57,103 nucleotides of DNA from Isotricha intestinalis (Eukaryota; Ciliophora; Litostomatea; Vestibuliferida; Isotrichidae): positions 1 through 57,103 of the forward strand of contig JAJJLU010003540.1 in the NCBI GenBank assembly GCA_023807065.1, in the 5' to 3' direction. Made by a program: the position numbers and the translations under genes. Numbering within the stretch: position 1 is the stretch's first letter; every line of letters begins with the position of its first letter. The notes beneath the pieces are model-generated. The model was not told where the DNA came from, searched no databases, and saw only the letters and a list, made by a program, of their open reading frames with translations. Positions 1 to 9,128 of the stretch are shown here, in pieces.

Positions 1-543
1 CATTATTTCTCTATCTTCAAATTGTTTTAGATGAAAATATTATATGTATTTTCTGCTATTTGATTATTATTTTCTTTTGCACATTGAATTACATTTAATT
101 TGACATTGATATGGAATTTGGTATTGATTCTTTGAATTTTTATATATATTTTTAGAAACAATTTATTCTATTATGATAAAAATTCTGAATTATTCGTTCT
201 TTTGTTAATTGATATATATACAATTATTAAAATGATTTAATTCATAATTCATCGATTGAATGAAATATATACAAACATATATAAATAAAAATTTATTTAT
301 TATCAGTTATATTTGTATTAATAAATTAGGATAATTACAAATATTTTAAAAGGATTTTTTATTATTATGTAAATCTATATTCATTAAAAAAAAACTAGTT
401 TATTCGATAATAAAGGAGGAAAAAAAATAATTTTTGTAAAAATAATCATATAAACTATTATTGATTTGATTATTCTTTTTTTGAAAAAATATAATTTTTT
501 ATTTGAATAATATCATATAATTGAATTAAAAATAGATATTATT
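1..543. other. Intergenic, no gene seen
   Basis: A+T-rich spacer with stops in all frames and no recognisable motif. The last part is the upstream region of the choline-kinase-like gene. No telomeric repeat is visible, so the window does not start at a chromosome end. Confidence 0.6.
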
Positions 544-1719
544 ATGGAAAACAAAATAAAAAAAAATGTTGAATCATTTATAATAAAGAACAGAAATTTA
601 GAAGAAAAAGATTTAGAAATAACACTAAAGAACATAGGTGGATTAAGCAATCAAAATTTCATAGTAACAATCACAAATAAAACAACAAAAGAAATTATAG
701 AACAAATTTTATATAGAAAATTTGGTGAAATTTCTGATGTTGTTTCCCGTGAATTGGAAACTATGATAATAGATAAATTATCTCAAAAAGGAATTGGACC
801 AAAAATTTATGATATTGACCCAAAAGGAAATTATAGAATTGAAGAATATTTATCTAAAACATCTCCTATAAAAAAAAATGACGAATTTGATAATAATATA
901 TTAAATCAAATTATTAAAATTTTAAATAATTATTCTTTAATTGCTGATGTATATAAATATGAAATTATTAATAATGAAATAATTTATAATCCTATATATA
1001 ATAATGATGATAAAGAACATAAAGAAAAAAATAGAATAAATGATAATATGTTTGATAAATGTTATAATGAAATGTATAATAAAGCGAAAGAAAGTTTTAA
1101 ACTTTTTTCTCAAGAATTTAAAAATAATATTATTAAAGAAAGTAATGAAGAAATTTATAAAGAATTTGAAAAATTTGATTATTATATGAAAAATTATAGG
1201 AAAATTTTTACTGATATTTTCCCTAAAAAAGGTTATATGATTCTTTGTCATAATGACATTCATAGATTAAATTTACTAATAAGGGAAAATGATAAAAAAC
1301 TATTTTTATTAGACCATGAATATGCTTGTTTAAATCTAATTGGAAATGATTTTGCAAATTATATGAATGAATCTTGTTATATTTATGAAAAAGAATATAA
1401 ATTTACAAAAGAAAAAATTGATTTTGAAAAATATTATAATTATTATAAATTATATATTAAAGAATTTATAAATTGTTATAAATTTTTAAGTAATATTGAA
1501 GAGTGTAAATCATTTTTAGAAGAAATTCAAACTAAAGAATATTATCTTAGGCTTCATTGTATTATAAATTTGTTTTGGTTTTTATATTGTATTATTTACT
1601 TTAATTTTACATCATGGAATAATGATAAAAAAAATTATTTTTATTATATTCATGGAATTCATAGAATGATTCATTTTGAATATGCAATTAATGAAATTAA
1701 TAAAATTAATAAAATTTAA
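544..1719 (+). CDS. Choline/ethanolamine kinase-like protein
   Basis: 391 aa. It probably phosphorylates choline or ethanolamine with ATP, the first step of the CDP-choline/CDP-ethanolamine (Kennedy) pathway. Three family hallmarks are visible: a GGLSNQNFIV phosphate-clamp segment at about residues 32-41, a Brenner motif CHNDIHRLNLL with catalytic Asp238 and Asn243, and the Mg-binding DHEYA segment with Asp257 in the usual LIDFEYA position. The length matches the family. The C-terminal third is hydrophobic and aromatic, as in choline kinases. No signal peptide is seen, so the protein is probably cytosolic. The Met at the start is the first in frame and is preceded by A/T-rich leader. Choline and ethanolamine specificity cannot be told apart from sequence alone. 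Confidence 0.9.
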   Translation: MENKIKKNVESFIIKNRNLEEKDLEITLKNIGGLSNQNFIVTITNKTTKEIIEQILYRKFGEISDVVSRELETMIIDKLSQKGIGPKIYDIDPKGNYRIEEYLSKTSPIKKNDEFDNNILNQIIKILNNYSLIADVYKYEIINNEIIYNPIYNNDDKEHKEKNRINDNMFDKCYNEMYNKAKESFKLFSQEFKNNIIKESNEEIYKEFEKFDYYMKNYRKIFTDIFPKKGYMILCHNDIHRLNLLIRENDKKLFLLDHEYACLNLIGNDFANYMNESCYIYEKEYKFTKEKIDFEKYYNYYKLYIKEFINCYKFLSNIEECKSFLEEIQTKEYYLRLHCIINLFWFLYCIIYFNFTSWNNDKKNYFYYIHGIHRMIHFEYAINEINKINKI

Positions 1720-1886
1720 AATATTTAATGGATAAAGGATTATATAAATAAAACTTTAAATAAGAGTTGTGAGTTAAAAAAATTTTTTTTTTTTAAGGAT
1801 TTTAAATATATATTAATTTTTTTTATAAAAAACTTTATCTTAAATAAAATATTTATTATTTTTACTTTTTTCCTTCAATATAAAAG

Positions 1887-2786
1887 TTATATTATCTCCT
1901 CATAATTTTTTAATAAATTTAATATATTATTGTCGTTTATATTTTTTTCAAAAATTTTATTATCTTCATTTTCCTTTATAAATTCCTTTAATTGTAAAAA
2001 ATAATTTTCAATATTATCAAAATATTTTTTTTGTATTAAATCATAGATAATTTGAGTATAATTCCCATAATTTAAGTCTTCAATAATTTCAAAATTATAA
2101 TTATTGCTTTTGTCATCAATAACTTTAAAATTAAATAGATTAGTAATATTTACTTTTCCATTTTCAATTTTATAAACAACAGTATTTCCTTCAATAATTT
2201 CATCATTTTTAAATTTACCAAAAAATGCTTTATCATTTCCCTCTAATAATATTCCATTATCATCTTCTTTTTTTAAATCTTTAAACTTTCCTTTATATAA
2301 TTTTTTAATACCATTATTTTCAATCATAAATCCTTGTTCAAAATTTTCATTATTTACATCACCAAAAAATATAATATAATTAGATAAATTATCATTTGAA
2401 AAGTAATAAATACCTTTTCCTAATTTCAATCCTTTATTCCATTTTCCAATGAATAATTCTTTTTGATTGTTTATACTATTATAAATATATAATCCATTTC
2501 CTTCTTTTAAATTATTTTTCCATTCTCCAATATAAATATCATTATTTGCATAATAGTTAATTCCTAATTTTTCTTTTGAAAAATTTTCTGAAAGAATTCC
2601 AATATATTTACATGAATTTTTTATTTCTATTAATGAAAAATATTTGTTGTCTTTTTCTTCTTTTTGATTATATTTTATTGAAATATTAACTTCCGCAGAA
2701 TTTAATTTATATTCATTGTTTTTCTTTATTTCATTATCAACTTGATTCGAATCAAATTGTATCACTTCATTCTCTTGGCGCAACAT
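1887..2786 (-). CDS. MORN-repeat protein
   Basis: 299 aa. The middle part carries several MORN-type units: YIGEWKNNLKEGNGLYIY, then FIGKWNKGLKLGKGIYYF, and weaker copies further on (YKGKFKDLKKEDDNGILL, FGKFKNDEIIEGN). The known consensus is YxGxWxxGxxxGxGxx. MORN proteins act as scaffolds, often at membranes or cytoskeletal structures in protists. The N-terminal 70 residues and the C-terminal 90 residues, the latter rich in Asn, Glu and Ile, show no known domain. No catalytic domain such as PIP5K is attached. It ends at TAA. It is convergent with the upstream kinase gene across about 170 bp. The partner and exact role are unknown. Confidence 0.8.
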   Translation of the reverse strand: MLRQENEVIQFDSNQVDNEIKKNNEYKLNSAEVNISIKYNQKEEKDNKYFSLIEIKNSCKYIGILSENFSKEKLGINYYANNDIYIGEWKNNLKEGNGLYIYNSINNQKELFIGKWNKGLKLGKGIYYFSNDNLSNYIIFFGDVNNENFEQGFMIENNGIKKLYKGKFKDLKKEDDNGILLEGNDKAFFGKFKNDEIIEGNTVVYKIENGKVNITNLFNFKVIDDKSNNYNFEIIEDLNYGNYTQIIYDLIQKKYFDNIENYFLQLKEFIKENEDNKIFEKNINDNNILNLLKNYEEII

Positions 2787-2934
2787 AAAAAATATTTTTT
2801 TATTTTAATATTAAAAATTTAAAATAATTTATTAATTTTACAATCGTTTTTAATTTAATGCATATTATTTATTTATTATTTATAAAAATTATTATTAAAT
2901 ATCTAAATTAAAAAACAATTATTTTATTATAAGA

Positions 2935-2952
2935 AATCTGATTGGTCAGATT
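2935..2952. repeat. Small perfect inverted repeat
   Basis: AATCTGA-TTGG-TCAGATT, a perfect 7-bp stem with a 4-nt loop in the spacer downstream of nothing obvious and upstream of the MORN gene. The AATCTGA arm recurs near 3101. Function unknown; a chance event is possible in such A/T-rich sequence, although the GC content of the stem is above background. Confidence 0.35.
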
Positions 2953-3108
2953 AAAAAAATAAAAATAAAATTTCCAAAATAAAACTCTTTCCTAAGACAC
3001 CTCAAAAAAGAAAAACCCTAAAATCAAGTCAAAAAAGAAAGAAAATACTCAAAAAATCTTAAAAAAGAAAGTTAATTTTGAACATTCCTTTAAAAAGTAA
3101 AATCTGAC

Positions 3109-3437
3109 TTATTTCTTTTTTTTCATTTCCATATCTTTCTCAAATTTCATAGTTACCATGACAATTATAGTTAATTCTTTTACTTCTTCCAAACCAGCTT
3201 TAATTCTTTCAATTAATTTATATCATTTTCAATATCATCAGGACATTTTAAAATCTTGTCTAGTAGATCTAGCAAATTCAACATTATTATAAGTAGGAAG
3301 AGAGTCTTCTTATTTTTTATCTTTGAAAATATTTATTCCTGTTATTGATGCTTTATCATGACTGTATTTAGCTGTCTTTCATCTACTGAAATCTCCCCCT
3401 ACATGGAAGACCTTGAAATATCATATAGAAGTTCTTT
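3109..3437 (-). pseudogene. Decayed protein-coding relic, family unknown
   Basis: This patch has clearly higher G+C than its surroundings and reads as protein-like sequence on the minus strand, broken by stops. One frame gives VGGDFSR, then a TGA, then KTAKYSHDKASITGI, NIFKDKK, a TAA, and EDSLPTYNNVEFARST. It then changes frame near 3220 into LIERIKAGLEEVKEL before a TAA. I do not recognise the family. The codon usage is like the intact genes, and the breaks (TGA, TAA, one small indel) look like recent decay. An expressed gene with unseen introns is less likely, because no GT...AG pair that I tried repairs it. Confidence 0.5.
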
Positions 3438-3652
3438 TTTGTTATTAATATATAAAAATAAATATAAAATAATTAATATGTTTTTCAAAATATAATAATC
3501 AAAAAAAATAATTGAAATTGATTTTTAAAATTAAGACATTTTAAAAGTTTTTAAAAATTTAATCATAAAAATATTTTAAGTAATTTTATTTTATATTGTA
3601 TTAAAGGAAAAAAAGTAAAAAAAATTAATTAAAAATAAATATTTTAAGTTTA

Positions 3653-4393
3653 TTAATATTTTTGATTATATTTTATTCGATATAAAGTTGGTACATAAAT
3701 TTTAGAAGGGGTATTTGTATAATCTATGGTTAAATAGTTTTTATTATGTTTTTTTTGAATTTTTTTTTTATATTCATCAAGTAATTTTTTAAATTTTTCT
3801 TTTTCAAAAACAGGAGAAACATAATTAAATATAACACTAATTAATTCTGAAGATTTTTTTATTTGATGAATATCTTGATGAATTCCTTTATATTTTTTCT
3901 TTCTGCGATTTAATTCTTTATTTACTTTATCTCCATAATAATTTTCTTCTTCCTTATATTTCTCCATTTCATACATTTTTTCATTGTTATAATAATGACT
4001 ATGTAAATATTCAATAATATTTTGAGATTCTTTATCCATTTGATTTTTTTTAATTTTTCTTTTAGTTATTTTAGGTAATTTTTCACTTTTTTCCTTATCT
4101 CTTATTGTTGATAATCTTGAAGAAGGATTATTTGTATAATTCGTTTCTTGAACTTCTCTTGTTAAAAATAAATGTGGAATATTTTTTATTTTTATATTTG
4201 AATTATTAGTATAACTTCGATATGTTGAGAAATTATTATCAAAAAATGATGAATTAAAATTAGTTAAAGACATTTTAAATAAAGGATTTTTTGAAGAAGT
4301 TGTTATTTTCATATTATCTATTTTATTAAAGTTTTTAATATTTGATGTATAATTATTATTTATTTTAATAAATAAAATAAGTAAAATAACCAA
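3653..4393 (-). CDS. Hypothetical basic protein
   Basis: 246 aa if the first Met is used. The first 27 residues are hydrophobic then Asn-rich and look like A/T-rich leader, so Met28 (codon ending at 4312, MKITTSSKNPLF) is a likelier start, giving about 219 aa. The middle is rich in Lys, Glu and Arg (EKLPKITKRKIKKNQMDKE) and probably helical. The C-terminus has a Tyr- and Thr-rich tail. No family, signal peptide or catalytic motif is recognised. It is divergent from the PHO80-type cyclin gene, with about 195 bp between the annotated starts, so they may share a promoter region. Confidence 0.65.
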   Translation of the reverse strand: MVILLILFIKINNNYTSNIKNFNKIDNMKITTSSKNPLFKMSLTNFNSSFFDNNFSTYRSYTNNSNIKIKNIPHLFLTREVQETNYTNNPSSRLSTIRDKEKSEKLPKITKRKIKKNQMDKESQNIIEYLHSHYYNNEKMYEMEKYKEEENYYGDKVNKELNRRKKKYKGIHQDIHQIKKSSELISVIFNYVSPVFEKEKFKKLLDEYKKKIQKKHNKNYLTIDYTNTPSKIYVPTLYRIKYNQKY

Positions 4394-4588
4394 GAATTAA
4401 GAAAGATAAAAAATAAAAAATTATTTTCTATTATTACCATATATTAAAATCTCAATTTAATATACATTAAAAGTTAATAATTTTAATTTATTTTATATAC
4501 TATAAAAAATGCAATGAAACAAAAAGTATAAAAAACTTAAATAGATAATATAATAACAAATTAAATATATTTTTAATTATTAAATAGA

Positions 4589-5188
4589 ATGAGCATTGCA
4601 TCCGATGTAAAAAATGATAAGACTCATTCATTTTGCAAATTAAATTTCCAAAAAAATGTTGAAATTGATTTAAAAGATTCAATCGATACATCAATAGCAA
4701 TTATTAAAAATATTCTTAGTATCACTTCATCATTAAATTCCAAAAACGAAAATTCAGTTTTTGATATAAATCAAAAACAATTTTCAGAAACAGATTCAGA
4801 AAGTTCTGATAATGATTCTGAAAATGATGAAATTATTTCAAAAATGGAAATAGATGAGTTTATAGAGAGAATAGTTAATTATTTAAATATAGATAATACT
4901 TTATTAGTTTTATCTATGATGATGTTAGATAAAATTTTAGCTAATAATTTTATTTTAACAGAAAGAAATGTTCATAAAGTTATTTTTATATGTTTTATGG
5001 AAACTCAAAAATTTTTTGAAGATGAAAATTATAAAAATTCAGATTATGCAAAAGTTTGTGGTATAAGTGTAAACGAATTATTATTAATGGAAGTTTCTTT
5101 TATGGAATTAATAAATTATAATATGTTTGTCAAAGAAGAAGAGTATATAGAGTATAATAAAAGTTTTGAATGTTTATGGAAATATTAG
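4589..5188 (+). CDS. PHO80/U-type cyclin
   Basis: 199 aa. The cyclin fold starts near residue 90 (DEFIERIVNYLNI). It carries the family signature LTERNVHKVIFICFMET, followed by KFFEDENYKNSDYAKVCGIS and the ELLLMEVSFMELINYNMFV segment, which is the core of PHO80-like (cyclin P/U) proteins. These bind and activate a CDK of the Pho85/CDK5 type. In protists they are linked to nutrient sensing and cell-cycle timing. The N-terminal 85 residues are Ser/Asp/Glu-rich and may be a regulatory tail. It is small, as is usual for this class, and ends at TAG. The CDK partner is not in this window. A second, mitotic-type cyclin lies at 53798-54886. Confidence 0.85.
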   Translation: MSIASDVKNDKTHSFCKLNFQKNVEIDLKDSIDTSIAIIKNILSITSSLNSKNENSVFDINQKQFSETDSESSDNDSENDEIISKMEIDEFIERIVNYLNIDNTLLVLSMMMLDKILANNFILTERNVHKVIFICFMETQKFFEDENYKNSDYAKVCGISVNELLLMEVSFMELINYNMFVKEEEYIEYNKSFECLWKY

Positions 5189-5427
5189 TTTGTTAAAATT
5201 ATATTTCCTTGTTTTTATAAAAAAATCAGAGTTTACTATTAATTAAAATCTATAATTTGTTTAATAAATAATGAGTGTTTTGTTAAGTCATTTGATGACT
5301 TTTTAGTTGTATATAAATATATAAATTATAATATTAAAAACCAAAAATGTAATAAAAATTGTTAATTTAAAATAAAAAAAATTAAAAATTTATAAATAAT
5401 GAATAATGTATTGTATAAAAATTCAAA

Positions 5428-5976
5428 TTATACATTTTCTTCTCTTATAATTTGATGATCTTTATTAGAAATAATTGTTTTATTTTTAATATTTATATAA
5501 TTGTCATTATTTTTATTATTATTATATTCTATTTGATTTATAACACTTCTTTTTTTATATTTAGAAAAATTTTGAATGACTTTCAAATTTTTTTTAATTA
5601 ATATTTCTCCAGAAGGAGATTGATTAGGTTTACGAGAATTTGAAACATTATTTATATTAGTAATAGTTTTTAAATTAGAATTTGTTTCACAAAAAGAAGA
5701 ACTATTATTATGTGTAATAGAAGGAGAAATTTCAATGACTTTCTTATTTTTATTTAAAGATTTTTGTCTTCTTAAATTTTTATTTTTTAAATTATTATTC
5801 CTTATATTCGGAGAACGAGAATATTTTATTTTTGCTTTCATTATATCTTTTAATTCTATATTTTGAATATTGTTTGATATAAATGATAATGGTTTTATAT
5901 TATTTATAAAATTTATTGTTTTATTTGCTGATTTTGGTCTTTGTGTTTTTAATGATGGAGAAGGTGATTTTCTATT
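5428..5976 (-). CDS. C-terminal part of Ser/Asn-rich basic protein (second frame)
   Basis: This open frame continues the gene at 5975-7411 after a +1 shift. It is open from just after the AAA-TAA end of the upstream frame and runs through RKSPSPSLKTQRPKSANK to a Met at 5841 (MKAKIKYSRSP), then 137 aa more to a TAA. The Ser-Pro, Lys and Asn bias is continuous across the junction, and there is no GT donor in the preceding 120 bases, so an intron does not explain it. Alternatively it is a separate 137-aa gene starting at 5841. No known domain is seen; SP sites suggest a phosphorylated, possibly nuclear or cytoskeletal protein. Confidence 0.55.
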   Translation of the reverse strand, partial: NRKSPSPSLKTQRPKSANKTINFINNIKPLSFISNNIQNIELKDIMKAKIKYSRSPNIRNNNLKNKNLRRQKSLNKNKKVIEISPSITHNNSSSFCETNSNLKTITNINNVSNSRKPNQSPSGEILIKKNLKVIQNFSKYKKRSVINQIEYNNNKNNDNYINIKNKTIISNKDHQIIREENV

Positions 5977-7411
5977 ATTTATTTGAAATGGTTTCTTTGC
6001 TTAATAGAGATATATTTTTTGATATTATATTTTCTATTTTTTCTCTCATTGTTTTTAATTGAGAAATATCATTCTTTTCATTTATTTTTTTCTCTTTTGA
6101 TTTATTTTTATTTTGATTCGAAGAATGATAATTTTTAATATTCTGAATTTGATTTTTTAAATCTACTTTTTTAATTATATTTTTCTTATTTAAATTAGCA
6201 TTAAATTGTAATTCATTTTCATTAATAATTTTATTTATTGTATTATTTGGTTCTGTACCATTATTTTGTCTATTCGTTAAATTATAAATGGATAGATATT
6301 TTGAATTTTTGGATAATGAATTTTGACTATTTTTATCTGAACATGAATGTTCTTTCCTATGAATTTTTTCTGGATTTTGATTATTTTTTGTAATATTATT
6401 TATATTTGTTTGTTGAGTAATATCATTTATTTTTTCTATATTTTGTTCAATTGTTTCTAATGAATAATTAAATTTAGGACTAATATTATTTGATTTATCA
6501 AAAATATTATTTTCATTATTACATTTTTTTGTTGAAAATATATTAATCAAATTATTTGTATTTGATTGTTTATTATTATTTTTATTCTCAAAAAAAGAAA
6601 AGTATGAACATCTATTCATAAAATTTGAATTAGTGGATGAAGTATCATTTAATATTTCAATGTTATTTGTATGTATAATTTGGAATTGATTATTTTTATT
6701 TAGATTTATATTATTTGATTTTTCAAATAAAGAAATTAAATTTTTTTGTTCAACAATTTCATTATTTTCATCATTATTAGATAATTGACTTTTAGTATAT
6801 TTAATTGGGGTTTTTTTTTTGGAAACATTAAATTTTTCTTTTGAATAATTATTCATTTCACTAAAAATTGAATTTAAATTCTTTTGATTAACTCCACATA
6901 AATTAATTTCATTATTCTCATTATAATTATTTTTATTAATTGTATTATTATTAATAGGAGTATTATTATTTGATTTTTGATAATAATTGCATAAATTTGT
7001 AGGGGTAAAAGATTCTTCTTTAATCTCTTCATATTTATTAAAAATAATTGAATTTGTTAATAAAGAAGCTCCATTGAAATTTATATTTGTTTTTTTTGCT
7101 TCTGAAATATTGGAAAAACTAATTAACATATTTGAATTATTTTCTTTTTGTTTTTTAATCTCATTATTTGAATTATTTGAAATTGAAGAATCTGTTTTTG
7201 AAATACTTAAAATATCACTATCATTTAAATTTGAAAGGTCATTTTGAGATTTATTTTCATTATCTTTACTTGAAGAGATTATAGATTTATTATTATGATT
7301 TATTAAAATTGATGATTGAATTGAACTATTTTCTTTTGAAGTGATTTCTATTAAACATTTATTATCCGGCATTAATTCAATTTTTAAACTTTGTTTTGAA
7401 TTTGGTTTCAT
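5975..7411 (-). CDS. Asn/Ser-rich low-complexity protein (first frame)
   Basis: 478 aa. It starts MKPNSKQSLKIELMPDNKC. It is dominated by Asn, Ser, Lys and Ile runs and is largely disordered. The last 40 residues (QLKTMREKIENIISKNISLL) may form a helix. No domain is recognised. The frame ends at AAA-TAA, directly followed in +1 by a long open frame of similar composition (5428-5976), so the true product may be about 660 aa. Asn-rich tracts are common in A/T-biased protist genomes and do not show a function. The antisense frame at 6987-7247 is a shadow. Confidence 0.6.
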   Translation of the reverse strand: MKPNSKQSLKIELMPDNKCLIEITSKENSSIQSSILINHNNKSIISSSKDNENKSQNDLSNLNDSDILSISKTDSSISNNSNNEIKKQKENNSNMLISFSNISEAKKTNINFNGASLLTNSIIFNKYEEIKEESFTPTNLCNYYQKSNNNTPINNNTINKNNYNENNEINLCGVNQKNLNSIFSEMNNYSKEKFNVSKKKTPIKYTKSQLSNNDENNEIVEQKNLISLFEKSNNINLNKNNQFQIIHTNNIEILNDTSSTNSNFMNRCSYFSFFENKNNNKQSNTNNLINIFSTKKCNNENNIFDKSNNISPKFNYSLETIEQNIEKINDITQQTNINNITKNNQNPEKIHRKEHSCSDKNSQNSLSKNSKYLSIYNLTNRQNNGTEPNNTINKIINENELQFNANLNKKNIIKKVDLKNQIQNIKNYHSSNQNKNKSKEKKINEKNDISQLKTMREKIENIISKNISLLSKETISNK

Positions 7412-7654
7412 TTTATTTTTTTTTTGAATTTTTTTAAAAAATCAATAACAAAAAAATTTTTTGTTTAAGAAACAAAGATATTGAAAAGTAATTGTATTAA
7501 TAATCAAATATAAGATATAAATAAATATATTTAAATATATTTTTTACAATAAAAAATAAAATGATTCTAAGCGGGAGTATATTTAATAAATAATTTAAAT
7601 TTAATTTTTCTTAAAATAAATAGTTTTTTTAAACACAAATTATTATAATTTAAA

Positions 7655-9052
7655 TTACCTTTTAAATCCCATTAAATCTAAAAATTCATTATAATCAATT
7701 TGCCCATCTCCATTTTTATCAATAGATTTGAGCATTTTTTGAATTTTTTCATCGTTTTCACCTTCGAAAACTTTTTTAATTTCATCAATACTAAGTTTCC
7801 CAGAATGATCTTTATCAAGAGCACAAAAAGTTTCATATAATCTTTCTTCTTTTAAATAATCTTTCTCAGACAAGGAACCTGCAATAAATTCTAAATAATC
7901 TATTGTTCCATCTAAATTTGTATCAAAGGATTTAAACATTTCTTTTAATTCTTCAGTATTTAAATCAATATTCATTTTTTCTATTCCTTTTTTAAATTCT
8001 TGAAAAGTTATTGTTCCATCTTTATTTTCATCAATTTTAATAAAAAAATTCTTTAAATTTTCTACTTCAGTATCATTAATTCTACTAGCAATAAAAGTCA
8101 AAGCTAATTTTTTTATTTTATTTGTTTGTTCATATTTTATAAATTTATTAAAATCAAATTCAATTAAATCATCATTTTCTTTTTTTTTTCTTTTTTCTTC
8201 CATTTTTTTAAACCATTTATCGTTAAGAACATCAGAAGCAGATAATCTTTTATCTTCAGGACAAAGCATTTTACTGATTAAATCTTTAGCATTTTTACTT
8301 ACTTTTTTTAAATTATCAACAGGATATTTTCCACTTAAAATATTAGTATAAATTTCATTATCAGTGTTTCCAATAAAAGGAGGAGTTCCAGTTAATAAAA
8401 TATATAAAATAACACCAGCAGACCAAACATCACATTTTTCATTGTATTTCCCTTTAATTACTTCAGGAGCCATATAATATGCGCTTCCAACTCTAATTTT
8501 CATTTTTGAATTACTCTCTTTAAATAATCCTCCTACTCCAAAATCAATTACTTTTATAGGATTATTTTCTTCACTTCCTTCTTTTAAAAATAATATATTT
8601 TCAGGTTTTAAGTCTCTATGACATATTCCATTTGCGTGACAATATGCTATTGCACTTATAAATTGCTCAAATATTTTGGCTATATCTTTCTCTGAGTATA
8701 ATTTTCCTTCACTTATTTTTTTTTGAATTTTCTCAAATAATTCTCCTCCGTTACATTTTTCTATTATTAAATAATAATATCTTTCATCTTCGAAAACTTC
8801 ATAAAGTTTTAATATATTTGGATGAGTTAATGTTATCATTATTTCAATTTCGGTTTGAAATTGGGTTTTATCTTGTATCATATGTTTTGATAATTGTTTA
8901 CAAGCTCTTATTTCTCCAGTTGTTTTATTTTTTACTGAATAAACTTTACCATAAGTTCCTTGACCTAGTTTTTTAACAACTTCATAATAATCAGTCATTA
9001 AACCTTCAGTTTTCCCAATAATATTTTTCTTATTAATTTTCAAAGAATACAT
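7655..9052 (-). CDS. Calcium-dependent protein kinase (CDPK)
   Basis: 465 aa. It is a Ca2+-activated Ser/Thr kinase with all parts in the canonical order. The kinase has a Gly loop GQGTYGKV at 30-37, ATP Lys52, HRDLKPEN with Asp147, DFG at 170-172, and GSAYYMAPEVI. A junction or autoinhibitory segment at about 290-330 follows, and then four EF hands with loops at 341-352, 377-388, 413-424 and 445-456. All four loops have acidic first and last residues, so all may bind Ca2+. CDPKs are known from alveolates, plants and some other protists. There is no MGxxxS or MGC start, so N-myristoylation is not predicted with this start. A possible 5'-UTR intron (GT at about 9091, TATAG just before the leader) lies upstream. 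It shares a 76-bp spacer with the divergent calcyphosin-like gene. Confidence 0.95.
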   Translation of the reverse strand: MYSLKINKKNIIGKTEGLMTDYYEVVKKLGQGTYGKVYSVKNKTTGEIRACKQLSKHMIQDKTQFQTEIEIMITLTHPNILKLYEVFEDERYYYLIIEKCNGGELFEKIQKKISEGKLYSEKDIAKIFEQFISAIAYCHANGICHRDLKPENILFLKEGSEENNPIKVIDFGVGGLFKESNSKMKIRVGSAYYMAPEVIKGKYNEKCDVWSAGVILYILLTGTPPFIGNTDNEIYTNILSGKYPVDNLKKVSKNAKDLISKMLCPEDKRLSASDVLNDKWFKKMEEKRKKKENDDLIEFDFNKFIKYEQTNKIKKLALTFIASRINDTEVENLKNFFIKIDENKDGTITFQEFKKGIEKMNIDLNTEELKEMFKSFDTNLDGTIDYLEFIAGSLSEKDYLKEERLYETFCALDKDHSGKLSIDEIKKVFEGENDEKIQKMLKSIDKNGDGQIDYNEFLDLMGFKR

Positions 9053-9128
9053 ATTTGCTATAAGAAAAAATAAATCTTTATCTTTTTAAACTTTTAAAAG
9101 AATATAAATCCAATTAAAATAAAAAAAA
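9053..9128. promoter_or_regulatory. Shared divergent promoter, CDPK / calcyphosin-like
   Basis: Only 76 bp separate the start codons of two divergent EF-hand genes, so the core promoters of both must lie here or overlap the coding regions. The sequence is A/T-only in long stretches, and no recognisable TATA or initiator can be singled out from the background. Confidence 0.5.

Noticed and set aside
5970..6120. An intron joining the Ser/Asn-rich protein frames
   Set aside because: There is no GT on the minus strand in the 120 bases before the junction.
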